The translations under genes and the position numbers were made by a program. From an uncultured Prevotellaceae bacterium (GTDB lineage Bacteria; Bacteroidota; Bacteroidia; Bacteroidales; Bacteroidaceae), in NCBI GenBank assembly GCA_900315565.1, contig OMZS01000001.1:1-64000 (forward strand): DNA of 64,000 nucleotides, in the 5' to 3' direction. Shown in pieces: positions 34,963-46,572 of the stretch (within the stretch, counting starts at the first letter, position 1; each line of letters starts with the position of its first letter). Under the pieces are notes generated by a model, which was given only the letters and a program-made list of their open reading frames with translations, did not search any database and was not told the DNA's origin.

Positions 34963-35057
34963 AGAGCAGAGCAAACCTGTAAAAAGAACCAAGCTATCCA
35001 AGCAACCAACCATCAGTGAACAACAAGACATCCCAACATAGAGGCCATAAGTGGTGG

Positions 35058-38000
35058 ATGAGAATCGCCCTGATACTCATCGCCTGTCATTTCTCGCAGC
35101 TTCCGCTGGCGGCTCAGAAGTTTTTCAACCTGACTGCCGAGGAAGTGAGCATCGACTCCGTGATGCCTTATTTCACTTATTCCATACCGCTGGGCAGCAA
35201 CTACGCCGACTCCACTTACTCCGTGAGCATTGTCTATCCCGAGTTTATCGATATGGGAAAGAGCGACGTGCAGAAGTTCTTGAAAATCACTTCCGAGTGG
35301 CCGCCCGCCATGCCCGCCATCCGGCAGCAGCTGGTAGTGGAGCGCAAACGCGGGGCACTGGAAGTGTTTTTTTTGCCTGTAGTCTATCGCGAGGGGCGCT
35401 ATCAGAAACTGGTGAGCTTCATGCTTCGGCTGGAAAGCCAGGCCAAAGTGCGGACGCTGGCAAAGAAAAGTCCTAGCGTCGCGCATACCAGGGCCGACGG
35501 CACGACCGACGACACCGACGGCTCAGCCCGCTACGCCAGCCACTCGGTGCTTGCAACGGGTCACTGGGCAAAAATCAGAGTGCCCGAAACAGGTGTTTAT
35601 CAGCTAACCGAAGCCCTCATCAAGAAAGCTGGTTTCACAACGCTCAGCAAAGTGAAGATTTACGGCTATGGCGGTGCATTGCAGCCCGAAAAAATGTCGG
35701 GCCAATACATCTCAGACACCGACGACCTGAAAGAAATAGCCACCTGCACCGTGGGCGGCAAACGTCTGTTCCACGCGCAAGGCCCTGTGTCGTGGGAAAG
35801 TACTACAGCCAAGACTCGCACCCGCAACCCCTACAGCGACTATGGCTATTACTTCATCACCGAAACCGACGGTGAGCCTTTGAGCATTGACAGCGAGGCT
35901 TTCGTCAACTCGTTCTATCCCACTGCCGCCGACTATCATGTGTTGCGCGAGATAGACAACTATGCATGGTTTCAGGGCGGAAACAAACTCTTCGAAGACA
36001 CACCCATTGCCAACGGCGCATCGAAAACCTTCAGCATCGACCTGCCCTCGCACGTGAAAAACGGCACCATGACCATTGCCCTCACGGCCGGAGCGAATGC
36101 CAAAGCCGAGATAGAGCTCAACGGCACGGTGCTCGGAACAATGAATCTCAGTATGGCCAGCTCGGACAACGACAAAGGATGCGAAGCCACTGCCACCTAC
36201 GATGTGGAGAACCTGCAAACCACCAACACCGTCAAGGTGACCACCACGGCCAACGGCCCCATACGTCCCGACTACATTTCGTTCTGCTTTAGCGAACCAG
36301 TGGCCAAGCCCGACCTGACCAACGGAAACTTTGCCGAACCCGAATACGTCTATAACATCACCAACCAAGATTTGCACGCCCACGAGCCTGTAGATATGGT
36401 GATTGTGGTTCCGCTTACGGGCAAACTCAACGCCCAGGCCGAGCGGCTGAAAGCTTTCCACGAGCAGCACGAGTCGCTCTCAGTGCGCATCGTGCCAGCC
36501 GATGAGCTTTACAACGAGTTCTCGAGCGGCACCCCGGATGCCAATGCCTACCGCCGCTACATGAAGATGTTCTACGACAGGGCCGCCAACGACAGTCAGA
36601 TGCCACGCTATCTGCTCCTGTTTGGCGACTGCGCCTGGGACAACCGCATGCTGAGCAGCGCCTGGCGGGGCTGTTCGCCCGACGACTTTCTGCTCTGTTA
36701 CGAGAGCGATAACTCGTTCAGCGAGACCGATTGCTTCGTGAGCGACGATTTCTTCTGCATGCTCGACGACGAAGAGTCGATTTCCGACGGCAACGGCTAC
36801 TACTCCATCACGGGCAAGGCCGACATTGCCGTGGGCCGATTCCCCGTGCGCAACGACGAGCAGGCCCGAATCATGGTAGATAAAACCATCGGCTATGCCA
36901 ACAACCAAAATGCGGGCAGCTGGCAAAACACCATCATGATTATGGGCGACGACGGCAACAACAACTTGCACATGCGCGATGCCAACGAGGCCGCCAACGA
37001 AATAGAGAAACTCAACGGCGGGTTTGTGGTGAAAAGAGTGATGTGGGATGCCTACACCCGCGAAACCACCGCCACGGGCAACAACTTCCCCGAAGTGAGC
37101 AACATCATCAAACAGCAGCAAGCCGCCGGCGCGCTCATCATGGACTACTGCGGCCACGGCCGTTGGGATCAAATATCACACGAGAGCGTGCTCTTGCTCA
37201 CCGACTTCGAGTCGTTCACCAATGCCAACCTGCCGCTGTGGATTACCGCCTCGTGCGACATTGCCCCGTTCGACGGCCAGGTGAACAACATCGGCGAGAC
37301 AGCCGTGCTCAACGAGAAAGGCGGTGCCGTGGCTTTCTTCGGAACGTCGCGCACCGTGTATGCCGACCGCAACAAATACATCAACATAGCCTACCTGAAA
37401 GAAGTGCTCAAGCTGCAAGACGGCAAGCCCGTGTCCATAGGCGAGGCGCAACGGCTGGCCAAGAACACGCTCATTTCTACAGGAACCGACCGCACCCGCA
37501 ACAAACTGCAATACTCGCTGCTGGGCGACCCCGCGCTCTGCCTCAACCTTCCTGTGCTGAAGGCCGTCATCGACACCATCAACGGCGTCAGCGTGGCAGC
37601 CGCCACCGAAATTCAACTTAAGGCTGGTTCGGTGGCTACCGTCAAAGGGCACATCGAAAAAAACGGCACCACATACTCAGACTTCAACGGCACCGTGACG
37701 GCCACCGTCAGAGACACCAAAGAGCACATCGTATGCAAGCTCAACAACACCGACAGCCGTGAAGGAGCCTCCACCCCCTTTGAGTACGACGACCGCACCA
37801 AAACCCTCTTCTCTGGTTCCGACACGGTGAAAGACGGCAAATTCTCGTTTCTTTTTGCCGTGCCCATGGACATCAACTATTCCGATGACACCGGACTCAT
37901 CAATGTCTATGCCGCCAATGAGCAGAAAAATGAGCTGGCCAACGGGTACTGCGACCAGTTCACGGTGGGAGGCACACTGGCTGGAGGCAACGACTCCATC

Positions 38001-38657
38001 GGCCCCTCGGTCTATTGCTATCTTAACTCACCCTCGTTCACCAATGGCAGCAACGTGAACAGCACTCCCTATTTCGTGGCCGAAATCACCGATAAGGACG
38101 GCATCAACACCTCGGGCAGCAGCATCGGCCACGACCTGGAACTCTGCATCGACGGCGAAATGGAGCGCACCTACAACCTGAACGACCACTTCCAATACGA
38201 ATTTGGCAGCTACACCAAGGGCACTACCTTCTTCAGCATTCCCGAGCTGAGTGAAGGCAAGCACACACTTAAATTCCGCGCCTGGGACATTCTGAACAAC
38301 TCCACCACCACCGAACTCACGTTCAACGTGGTGAAAGCACTCGAGCCTGGAATCTTCAGCGTGGCTTGCACCAACAATCCCGCCACCACGCAAACCACCT
38401 TTATCATCAGCCACGACCGCATAGGAAGCGAAATGGAAGTGGAACTCGAAGTGTTCGACTTTGCCGGGCGACAACTATGGCGGCATACCGAGAAAGGCGT
38501 TTCTACCACCGGCAACTACACCGTGAGTTGGAACCTTACCGTAGATGGTGGCGCACGGCTGCAAACAGGCGTCTATCTCTATCGCGTGCACATTGGCTGC
38601 GAAGGCAGTTCGAAAGCCTCCAAAGCACAGAAATTGATTATCTTAAACAATAAATAG
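35058..38657 (+). CDS. porU: T9SS C-terminal signal peptidase (sortase) PorU
   Basis: About 1199 residues from the ATG at 35058; a GTG at 35016 would add 14 residues before the same signal peptide. It cuts off the C-terminal domain of T9SS cargo and links the cargo to anionic lipopolysaccharide at the cell surface. The N-terminal region (FFNLTAEEVSIDSVMPYFTYSIPLG) is typical. The C25 gingipain-like catalytic domain (about 450-790) has the His in DYCGHGRWD (His700) and the Cys in TASCDIAPFDG (Cys733). A C-terminal beta domain follows (VFDFAGRQLW...LQTGVYLYRVHI). It stands directly before porV and ispF, the same order as in Porphyromonas gingivalis. Confidence 0.93.
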   Translation: MRIALILIACHFSQLPLAAQKFFNLTAEEVSIDSVMPYFTYSIPLGSNYADSTYSVSIVYPEFIDMGKSDVQKFLKITSEWPPAMPAIRQQLVVERKRGALEVFFLPVVYREGRYQKLVSFMLRLESQAKVRTLAKKSPSVAHTRADGTTDDTDGSARYASHSVLATGHWAKIRVPETGVYQLTEALIKKAGFTTLSKVKIYGYGGALQPEKMSGQYISDTDDLKEIATCTVGGKRLFHAQGPVSWESTTAKTRTRNPYSDYGYYFITETDGEPLSIDSEAFVNSFYPTAADYHVLREIDNYAWFQGGNKLFEDTPIANGASKTFSIDLPSHVKNGTMTIALTAGANAKAEIELNGTVLGTMNLSMASSDNDKGCEATATYDVENLQTTNTVKVTTTANGPIRPDYISFCFSEPVAKPDLTNGNFAEPEYVYNITNQDLHAHEPVDMVIVVPLTGKLNAQAERLKAFHEQHESLSVRIVPADELYNEFSSGTPDANAYRRYMKMFYDRAANDSQMPRYLLLFGDCAWDNRMLSSAWRGCSPDDFLLCYESDNSFSETDCFVSDDFFCMLDDEESISDGNGYYSITGKADIAVGRFPVRNDEQARIMVDKTIGYANNQNAGSWQNTIMIMGDDGNNNLHMRDANEAANEIEKLNGGFVVKRVMWDAYTRETTATGNNFPEVSNIIKQQQAAGALIMDYCGHGRWDQISHESVLLLTDFESFTNANLPLWITASCDIAPFDGQVNNIGETAVLNEKGGAVAFFGTSRTVYADRNKYINIAYLKEVLKLQDGKPVSIGEAQRLAKNTLISTGTDRTRNKLQYSLLGDPALCLNLPVLKAVIDTINGVSVAAATEIQLKAGSVATVKGHIEKNGTTYSDFNGTVTATVRDTKEHIVCKLNNTDSREGASTPFEYDDRTKTLFSGSDTVKDGKFSFLFAVPMDINYSDDTGLINVYAANEQKNELANGYCDQFTVGGTLAGGNDSIGPSVYCYLNSPSFTNGSNVNSTPYFVAEITDKDGINTSGSSIGHDLELCIDGEMERTYNLNDHFQYEFGSYTKGTTFFSIPELSEGKHTLKFRAWDILNNSTTTELTFNVVKALEPGIFSVACTNNPATTQTTFIISHDRIGSEMEVELEVFDFAGRQLWRHTEKGVSTTGNYTVSWNLTVDGGARLQTGVYLYRVHIGCEGSSKASKAQKLIILNNK

Positions 38658-38686
38658 AAAGCAAAGCCGTTTCTAGAAGAAGAATT

Positions 38687-39877
38687 ATGAAAAAATATAT
38701 CAAACGACTTTTCAGCATACTCATGCTGTCGCTCACAGCCGTCTGCGCAATGGCACAGGACAACAAGACGGACATGTTCAACCCCGTCAACTACTCGGTC
38801 ACATCGCAGATGATTGCCCCCGACGCCCGCTCGGCGGGTATGGGCGACGTGGGTGCCGCCACCGACCCCGATGTCAATTCGCAGTACTGGAACCCTGCCA
38901 AATATCCCTTTAACATCAGCCGCGCCGGCGTCTCGCTCAACTACACCCCCTGGCTGCGCCAGTTGGTGAGCGACATCGATTTGGCCAACCTCGTGGGCTA
39001 CTATCGCATTGGCGATTACAGTGCCGTGAGCGGCTCGCTGCGCTACTTCTCGTTAGGCGAAGTAATGACCAACTGGACAGGCGGCGACGACTTCTCGAAC
39101 GCCGAGACTATTAAGCCCTACGAAATGTCTCTCGACGTGGCCTACTCGCTCATGCTTAGCGAGCAGTTCTCCATTGCCGCCGGAGTGCGCTGGATTTACT
39201 CCGACCTCACCTACGACTATCACGACGACACATCGCCCGGCTCGGCCTTTGCCGCCGACTTGGCATTCTACTACAACAACTACCTCAACTTGGGCGACCG
39301 CGAGTGCCAGCTGGGACTCGGACTGAACGTCAGCAACATCGGTAGCAAAATCAGTTTCGGTGGCGACGACAACAGCGAGTTCATCCCCACCAACCTGCGT
39401 CTTGGCGCCTCGCTTATGGTGCCCGTCGACGAGTACAACCGCTTCTCCATTGCCGCCGATGCCAACAAGCTGCTCGTGCCCACCTACCCCAAGCGCACCG
39501 AAGAGGAAACCAACGAGGAGTATCAGCTGCGCGTGCAGAAAGACTACTACGACGTGAGCTCCATCAGCGGCATCTTCAAGAGCTTCAGCGATGCCCCCAA
39601 CGGATTCAAGGAAGAGTTGCAGGAGATACAGTGGAGCGTGGGTGCCGAATATGTTTATCACGACCAGTTCTCCATCCGCGCCGGCTATCACCATGAGAGT
39701 GCCAACAAGGGCAACCGCAAATACTTCACTCTGGGCGCTGGCTTTAAGATGAGCGTGTTCTCGCTCGACGCGGGCTACGTCATTGCCACCGCCAAGAGCA
39801 ACCCGCTCGACCAGACCCTGCGTTTCTCGCTCGCTTTCGACATGGATGGCATCAAAGACCTGTTCCATAGAAAGTGA
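38687..39877 (+). CDS. porV: T9SS outer membrane protein PorV (LptO)
   Basis: 396 residues, signal peptide ending in AMAQ. It is a FadL-like beta barrel of the attachment complex that shuttles cargo from the translocon to PorU. The start of the mature protein (SVTSQMIAPDARSAGMGDVGAATDPD, in part SAGMGD) and the QYWNPAKYPF segment are typical of PorV. It follows porU by 29 bp and is surely cotranscribed. Confidence 0.93.
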   Translation: MKKYIKRLFSILMLSLTAVCAMAQDNKTDMFNPVNYSVTSQMIAPDARSAGMGDVGAATDPDVNSQYWNPAKYPFNISRAGVSLNYTPWLRQLVSDIDLANLVGYYRIGDYSAVSGSLRYFSLGEVMTNWTGGDDFSNAETIKPYEMSLDVAYSLMLSEQFSIAAGVRWIYSDLTYDYHDDTSPGSAFAADLAFYYNNYLNLGDRECQLGLGLNVSNIGSKISFGGDDNSEFIPTNLRLGASLMVPVDEYNRFSIAADANKLLVPTYPKRTEEETNEEYQLRVQKDYYDVSSISGIFKSFSDAPNGFKEELQEIQWSVGAEYVYHDQFSIRAGYHHESANKGNRKYFTLGAGFKMSVFSLDAGYVIATAKSNPLDQTLRFSLAFDMDGIKDLFHRK

Positions 39878-39879
39878 AC

Positions 39880-39906
39880 TAATTGATAATTGACAATTGA
39901 CAATTA
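39880..39906. repeat. AATTGACAATTGACAATT short repeat
   Basis: The same TTGACAATT/TTGATAATT unit as the arrays at 11728 and 14890, here between porV and ispF and partly repeated near 40591-40626. Confidence 0.7.
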
Positions 39907-39915
39907 AGATTTGAG

Positions 39916-40395
39916 ATGATTTTTCGTATAGGATTCGGCTATGATGTCCACCAGCTGGTGGAGGGCCGCGACCTTTGGCTCGGCGGCATCAAAATTGACT
40001 ATGCAAAAGGGCTGCTGGGCCACAGCGACGCCGATGTGCTCATCCACGCCATTTGTGATGCTCTGCTCGGTGCCGCCAACATGCGCGACATCGGTTACCA
40101 TTTCCCCGACACTTCTGCCGACACCGAAGGCATGGACAGCAAGGTCATCCTGCGCGAAACCATCCGCCTCATTGCCACCAAAGGCTACAGCCTAGGCAAC
40201 ATCGATGCCACCGTCTGCGCCGAGCAGCCCAAGCTCAATCCCCATATCCCCGCCATGCAGCAATGCATGGCCGACATCATCGGCACCGACCCCGACAACA
40301 TCTCCATCAAAGCCACCACCACCGAGCGCCTCGGCTTCACTGGCCGTCAGGAGGGCATCGCCGCATATGCCACCGCGCTGATTCAGTCCAAATAG
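39916..40395 (+). CDS. ispF: 2-C-methyl-D-erythritol 2,4-cyclodiphosphate synthase
   Basis: 159 residues, the usual size. It makes the cyclic diphosphate in the non-mevalonate isoprenoid pathway. The zinc ligands stand in GYDVHQL and in LGHSDADVLIHA; the end has the TTERLGFTGRQEGIAAYA motif. Its link to porU-porV is positional and conserved in related genomes rather than functional. A strong hairpin follows. Confidence 0.96.
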   Translation: MIFRIGFGYDVHQLVEGRDLWLGGIKIDYAKGLLGHSDADVLIHAICDALLGAANMRDIGYHFPDTSADTEGMDSKVILRETIRLIATKGYSLGNIDATVCAEQPKLNPHIPAMQQCMADIIGTDPDNISIKATTTERLGFTGRQEGIAAYATALIQSK

Positions 40396-40474
40396 ACATA
40401 CAGCAGATGATGGAAGGCAGTATTTCCACCGCAATTCTTTTTTCTGACCATCTTCACTACAAAAAAGATTACCA

Positions 40475-40511
40475 GGAGGTTTTTCCCACACAGGTTTAGG
40501 GAAAAACCTCC
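40475..40511 (+). terminator. Terminator after ispF
   Basis: GGAGGTTTTTCCC at 40475-40487 pairs perfectly with GGGAAAAACCTCC at 40499-40511, followed by TTCGTTTT. Confidence 0.8.
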
Positions 40512-40532
40512 TTCGTTTTAGGCATAATCCTT

Positions 40533-40562
40533 TTGAAGGGTGCAAAAAAACCACTTATTTTG
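40533..40562 (+). promoter_or_regulatory. Promoter of the Asn/His-rich protein gene
   Basis: TTG at 40533-40535, 19-nt spacer, TTATTTTG at 40555-40562 (one mismatch to TAnnTTTG). The 5' leader would be about 120 nt. Confidence 0.55.
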
Positions 40563-40685
40563 CCATCGAAAACAAGAAGCAACAGATCATTGAAAATTGA
40601 CAATGAAAGATTGACAATGGACAATTGGACGACTGCTTCACTAACAAAAATAAGTTTAACCCCTTAACGAATAGGAGATACGATT

Positions 40686-41456
40686 ATGAAGAAGATGTTC
40701 ACCCTGGCAGTTCTGATGACGATAGCCATCGCTGCAAACGCAATGACATACACCGAGGCTCGCACCGAAGCCCTGTTCCTGAGTGACAAGATGGCCTACG
40801 AGCTCGACCTGAGCCCCGCGCAGTATGACGCAGTATATGAAATCAACCTCGACTATCTGTTGAGTGTTGGCAGCCACGCCGACCTGTTTGGCTCCCACTG
40901 GACTCGCCGCAACACCGACCTGCGCTACGTGCTCACCTCGTGGCAGTACAGCCGCTACATGGCAGCCGACTACTTCTATCGTCCGCTGGCATGGATGGGA
41001 GGCTCCTGGAACTTCAGCATCTACGCCCACTATGGCCGCAACCTGATGTTCAACGCTCGTCCTACGGTGTTTGTGAGCTACCGCGGCGGCAACAACCGTC
41101 ATGCGCACAGCAGCTATGCCAACCGCAACTTCGGCAAGCCTGCCGCTCCGACGGCTCACCGCACAGGAACCATGGTGCGCACCGGCACCAACCCCGGCCA
41201 CACCAGCAGCTCTACTCGCGTGACAGTGAATGTTACCAACCGCAACGTCAACGTCAACCATAACGGCAACCACAACGTCAACGGCCACGCTGGCAACATC
41301 CACAGCCACACTGCTAACAACAGCCCCATGGGCAACAAAAACATTGGCCATACGGGCACCGGCATCAACCGCTCAGCCAACACCAACGGCCACTTTGGCG
41401 GCAGTGCCACCCGCACGGGCAATGCTCCTACCCGTTCAGGCGTGAACAGGAACTAA
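40686..41456 (+). CDS. Exported protein with Asn/His-rich low-complexity tail
   Basis: 256 residues, signal peptide ending near ANA. The first half (about 22-140) is a folded-looking domain with an LTxxQ-like helix (MAYELDLSPAQYDAVYEINLDYLL) followed by several Trp/Tyr-rich segments (SWQYSRYMAADYFYRPLAWMGGSW). The second half (about 145-256) is rich in Asn, His, Gly, Thr and Ser with repeats such as NVNVNHNGNHNVNGHAGN, and has almost no hydrophobic residues. LTxxQ helices occur in CpxP/Spy-type periplasmic proteins; the His-rich tail could bind metal, which is only a guess. It has its own promoter and terminator. I do not recognise a named family. Confidence 0.75.
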   Translation: MKKMFTLAVLMTIAIAANAMTYTEARTEALFLSDKMAYELDLSPAQYDAVYEINLDYLLSVGSHADLFGSHWTRRNTDLRYVLTSWQYSRYMAADYFYRPLAWMGGSWNFSIYAHYGRNLMFNARPTVFVSYRGGNNRHAHSSYANRNFGKPAAPTAHRTGTMVRTGTNPGHTSSSTRVTVNVTNRNVNVNHNGNHNVNGHAGNIHSHTANNSPMGNKNIGHTGTGINRSANTNGHFGGSATRTGNAPTRSGVNRN

Positions 41457-41493
41457 AAAACACACACTATACTTTTTTCACTCAAAAACCTGG

Positions 41494-41530
41494 AGACCGT
41501 CCGCAGTGATTTGCGGGCGGTCTTTTTCTT
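41494..41530 (+). terminator. Intrinsic terminator after the Asn/His-rich protein gene
   Basis: AGACCGTCCGCA at 41494-41505 pairs with TGCGGGCGGTCT (one G-T pair), followed by TTTTCTTTC. Confidence 0.85.
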
Positions 41531-41540
41531 TCGCAGCATT

Positions 41541-41674
41541 CAGTAGGAGGTCACGTGGCTCACGTGACAATAGCGCTTCCAGCAACGGGAGTTTAGCGGC
41601 ATTGCGACGTGAGAAAACAACGCTGCGATGGGAGTTTTTCGGCGTTGCGACGTGAGCCACGTCGCCTCCTACTG
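41541..41674. repeat. 134-bp element with 25-bp terminal inverted repeats
   Basis: Positions 41541-41565 and 41650-41674 are reverse complements at 23 of 25 bases. The inside carries a direct repeat (TTGCGACGTGAG near 41606 and 41645). It has no open frame. Confidence 0.7.
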
Positions 41675-41714
41675 CAAAGCCAAATAAAAATATTGCTATA
41701 TAGAGAAAGGAAAA

Positions 41715-41778
41715 AATATCTCCCGACGATACGATTAAATTTACTAGAGAATTTCATCCTATCTCACGACGTTATTTT
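41715..41778. repeat. Dispersed palindrome, copy 6
   Basis: Left arm ATCTCCCGACGATACG, core AAATTTACTAGAGAATTT, right arm ATCTCACGACGTTATT. Confidence 0.8.
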
Positions 41779-41800
41779 TCCAATCTGCGGTAATAAAAAA

Positions 41801-41861
41801 ATATCTCCCGACGATACGATTAAATTTACTAGAGAATTTCAACGTATCGTCGGGAGATAAA
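41801..41861. repeat. Dispersed palindrome, copy 7, with perfect 16-bp arms
   Basis: ATCTCCCGACGATACG at 41803-41818 is the exact reverse complement of CGTATCGTCGGGAGAT at 41843-41858; the core between them is AAATTTACTAGAGAATTT. This is the best-preserved copy. Confidence 0.85.
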
Positions 41862-41945
41862 ATAGGTGTATTGCGGAAAGGGGGAACAGTTCACAGCGGG
41901 AGGATTGCCATGGGCGAAGAGGCGGAGCTTGCGGCCCACAAGGCA

Positions 41946-42983
41946 TTACTGCCCACCGAGACGCTGAAAGAAATCGATGACCTCGTCCCACGTCTTGAAG
42001 GTTTCGTCGCCCAGGCGGATGCGAGTGCCCATAAAGTCGGCGGCACCGTTGGCGTCGGTTGGGTCGATGAGATAGTCGCCCATGAGCAGTTGCTTCTGAT
42101 TGCCGAAGACGATGCGCCCCCACGCAGGCACATTGATGTATTGCTCCACCCACTGCGTAATGTCGGCCATGCGCTGGGGCGCGTTGGGCGTGAAGGGAGC
42201 CACAATGTAAAGGGCGTAGTTCTCTATGAGCAACCGGTAAGCTTTCTGTGCGCTGGGACGGGGAGCCGGCAGCCCGCCGCCATCCTCCGCTGGCGAACAT
42301 TTCTGCAAGTCGGCCAGGGCTTCGAACGCAACAAACACAACGGGACGCTCGCGGTGCTCCTGCTGGTCGTCGTACCAGCGGATGACGGGCAGCACAGAGT
42401 GCATGAACGAGCGGTCGTCCATGCGGTGCTCGCCGTGAAAACGGATGGCCGTGGGATAGTTGGCGTGAAAAAGATGGAAAGTGTCCACGGTGGCGTCCTC
42501 GTCGCCAAAGAGCCCGGTGACGCGCCGGCGCTCGTCGTCGTCGATGCCCTCAAAGCAGTGGGTAGTCAGCTCTTTATACTCCTTGACCAGGGCTTTGGTG
42601 ACGATGAACTGCTGCACGCCGTCCTGGCGCGGGTTCTGAAAGTGCTGTGTGCCCATCATATTGTGGCTCACCATGGTGTCGCCCATCTCAAGGGCGGGAT
42701 TGACGAGTATGCGGTCGAATCCGCGCAGCATTTCGGTGTACATGCCGCCCATCGACGTGCCTATGATGAGGTCGGGCTGCTCGTTTTGGCACACGTCACG
42801 CAACAGACTGATGGCCTCCTGCGGGTGAATGGGCAGGTCGGGCGCAATGACAGTGGCCTCGGGCATCACGGTGCGCATGCGTTTCACAGTGCCGCTCTGC
42901 CCACTGGAGGCAAAGCCGTGTACATATAGAATCTTCTTGCCCGCCATGAGTTGCGGGAATTGTTTGATGTAAGGGTTTTCCAT
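41946..42983 (-). CDS. Alpha/beta hydrolase of the YqiA/YcfP type fused to a HAD-nucleotidase-like tail
   Basis: 345 residues, no signal peptide. The first 210 or so residues resemble YqiA/YcfP esterases: KKILYVHGFASSGQSGT, the nucleophile motif GTSMGGMYTEML (Ser in GxSxGG), and a late His in FHGEHRMDD. From about residue 245 (AQKAYRLLIENYALYIVAPFTPNAP...GRIVFGNQKQLLMGDYLIDPTDANGAADFMGTRI...FKTWDEVIDFF by pieces) it looks like the second half of a 5'(3')-deoxyribonucleotidase-type HAD domain, with the GDYLIDP acidic motif but no clear DxDxT start. Function is unknown; a cytoplasmic esterase is the safest call. It is divergent from the GH2 gene. Confidence 0.65.
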   Translation of the reverse strand: MENPYIKQFPQLMAGKKILYVHGFASSGQSGTVKRMRTVMPEATVIAPDLPIHPQEAISLLRDVCQNEQPDLIIGTSMGGMYTEMLRGFDRILVNPALEMGDTMVSHNMMGTQHFQNPRQDGVQQFIVTKALVKEYKELTTHCFEGIDDDERRRVTGLFGDEDATVDTFHLFHANYPTAIRFHGEHRMDDRSFMHSVLPVIRWYDDQQEHRERPVVFVAFEALADLQKCSPAEDGGGLPAPRPSAQKAYRLLIENYALYIVAPFTPNAPQRMADITQWVEQYINVPAWGRIVFGNQKQLLMGDYLIDPTDANGAADFMGTRIRLGDETFKTWDEVIDFFQRLGGQ

Positions 42984-43060
42984 GTTGCAAAAATAATGAA
43001 AAAAAGCGGTTTGCCGACGAAAATGTTTGTTTTTTCTTCCGTTAGTCTGAAATTTCTTGC

Positions 43061-43068
43061 TAACTTTG
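43061..43068 (+). promoter_or_regulatory. -7 promoter element for the GH2 gene
   Basis: TAACTTTG, an exact TAnnTTTG match, about 63 nt before the ATG. A TTA, not TTG, stands 16 nt upstream. Confidence 0.5.
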
Positions 43069-43115
43069 CAAGCTGTATATGTTGCTTATAGTCTGCAAAC
43101 CAAAATAAACAATAA

Positions 43116-46379
<3,264 letters not shown>

Positions 46380-46413
46380 ACGGCTTTTGTCCACTTAAAA
46401 AGTGCGTTTAACT

Positions 46414-46506
46414 GGATTTTTGCACCATGAAAAGCCATCGCATGCAAAAAATCCACCTAACAATGCAAAAAATCCACCTCCTTGGGGGTGGATTTTTATA
46501 TTTTTG
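46414..46506 (+). promoter_or_regulatory. Paired hairpins and promoter-like sequence between GH2 and GH51 genes
   Basis: AAAAATCCACC at 46468-46478 pairs with GGTGGATTTTT at 46487-46497, giving a terminator-like stem with T-run. TGCAAAAAATCCACCT occurs twice (46444 and 46464), and GGATTTTTGCACCA-like sequence twice (46414 and, interrupted, 46490). TATTTTTG at 46499-46506 with TTG at 46482-46484 could be the GH51 promoter, though the spacer is only 14 nt. Confidence 0.55.
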
Positions 46507-46572
46507 CACCACGGTTGACAACAGCCTGTGTGTAACTGTGCATCAAATTACTAAAAACCATAAAATAACCTC

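Larger units (their letters stand above)
41457..41945. other. Repeat-filled spacer between convergent genes
   Basis: No gene is visible. It contains a terminator (41494-41530), a 134-bp element with 25-bp inverted ends (41541-41674), and two copies of the CTAGAG palindrome (41715-41861). Confidence 0.75.
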
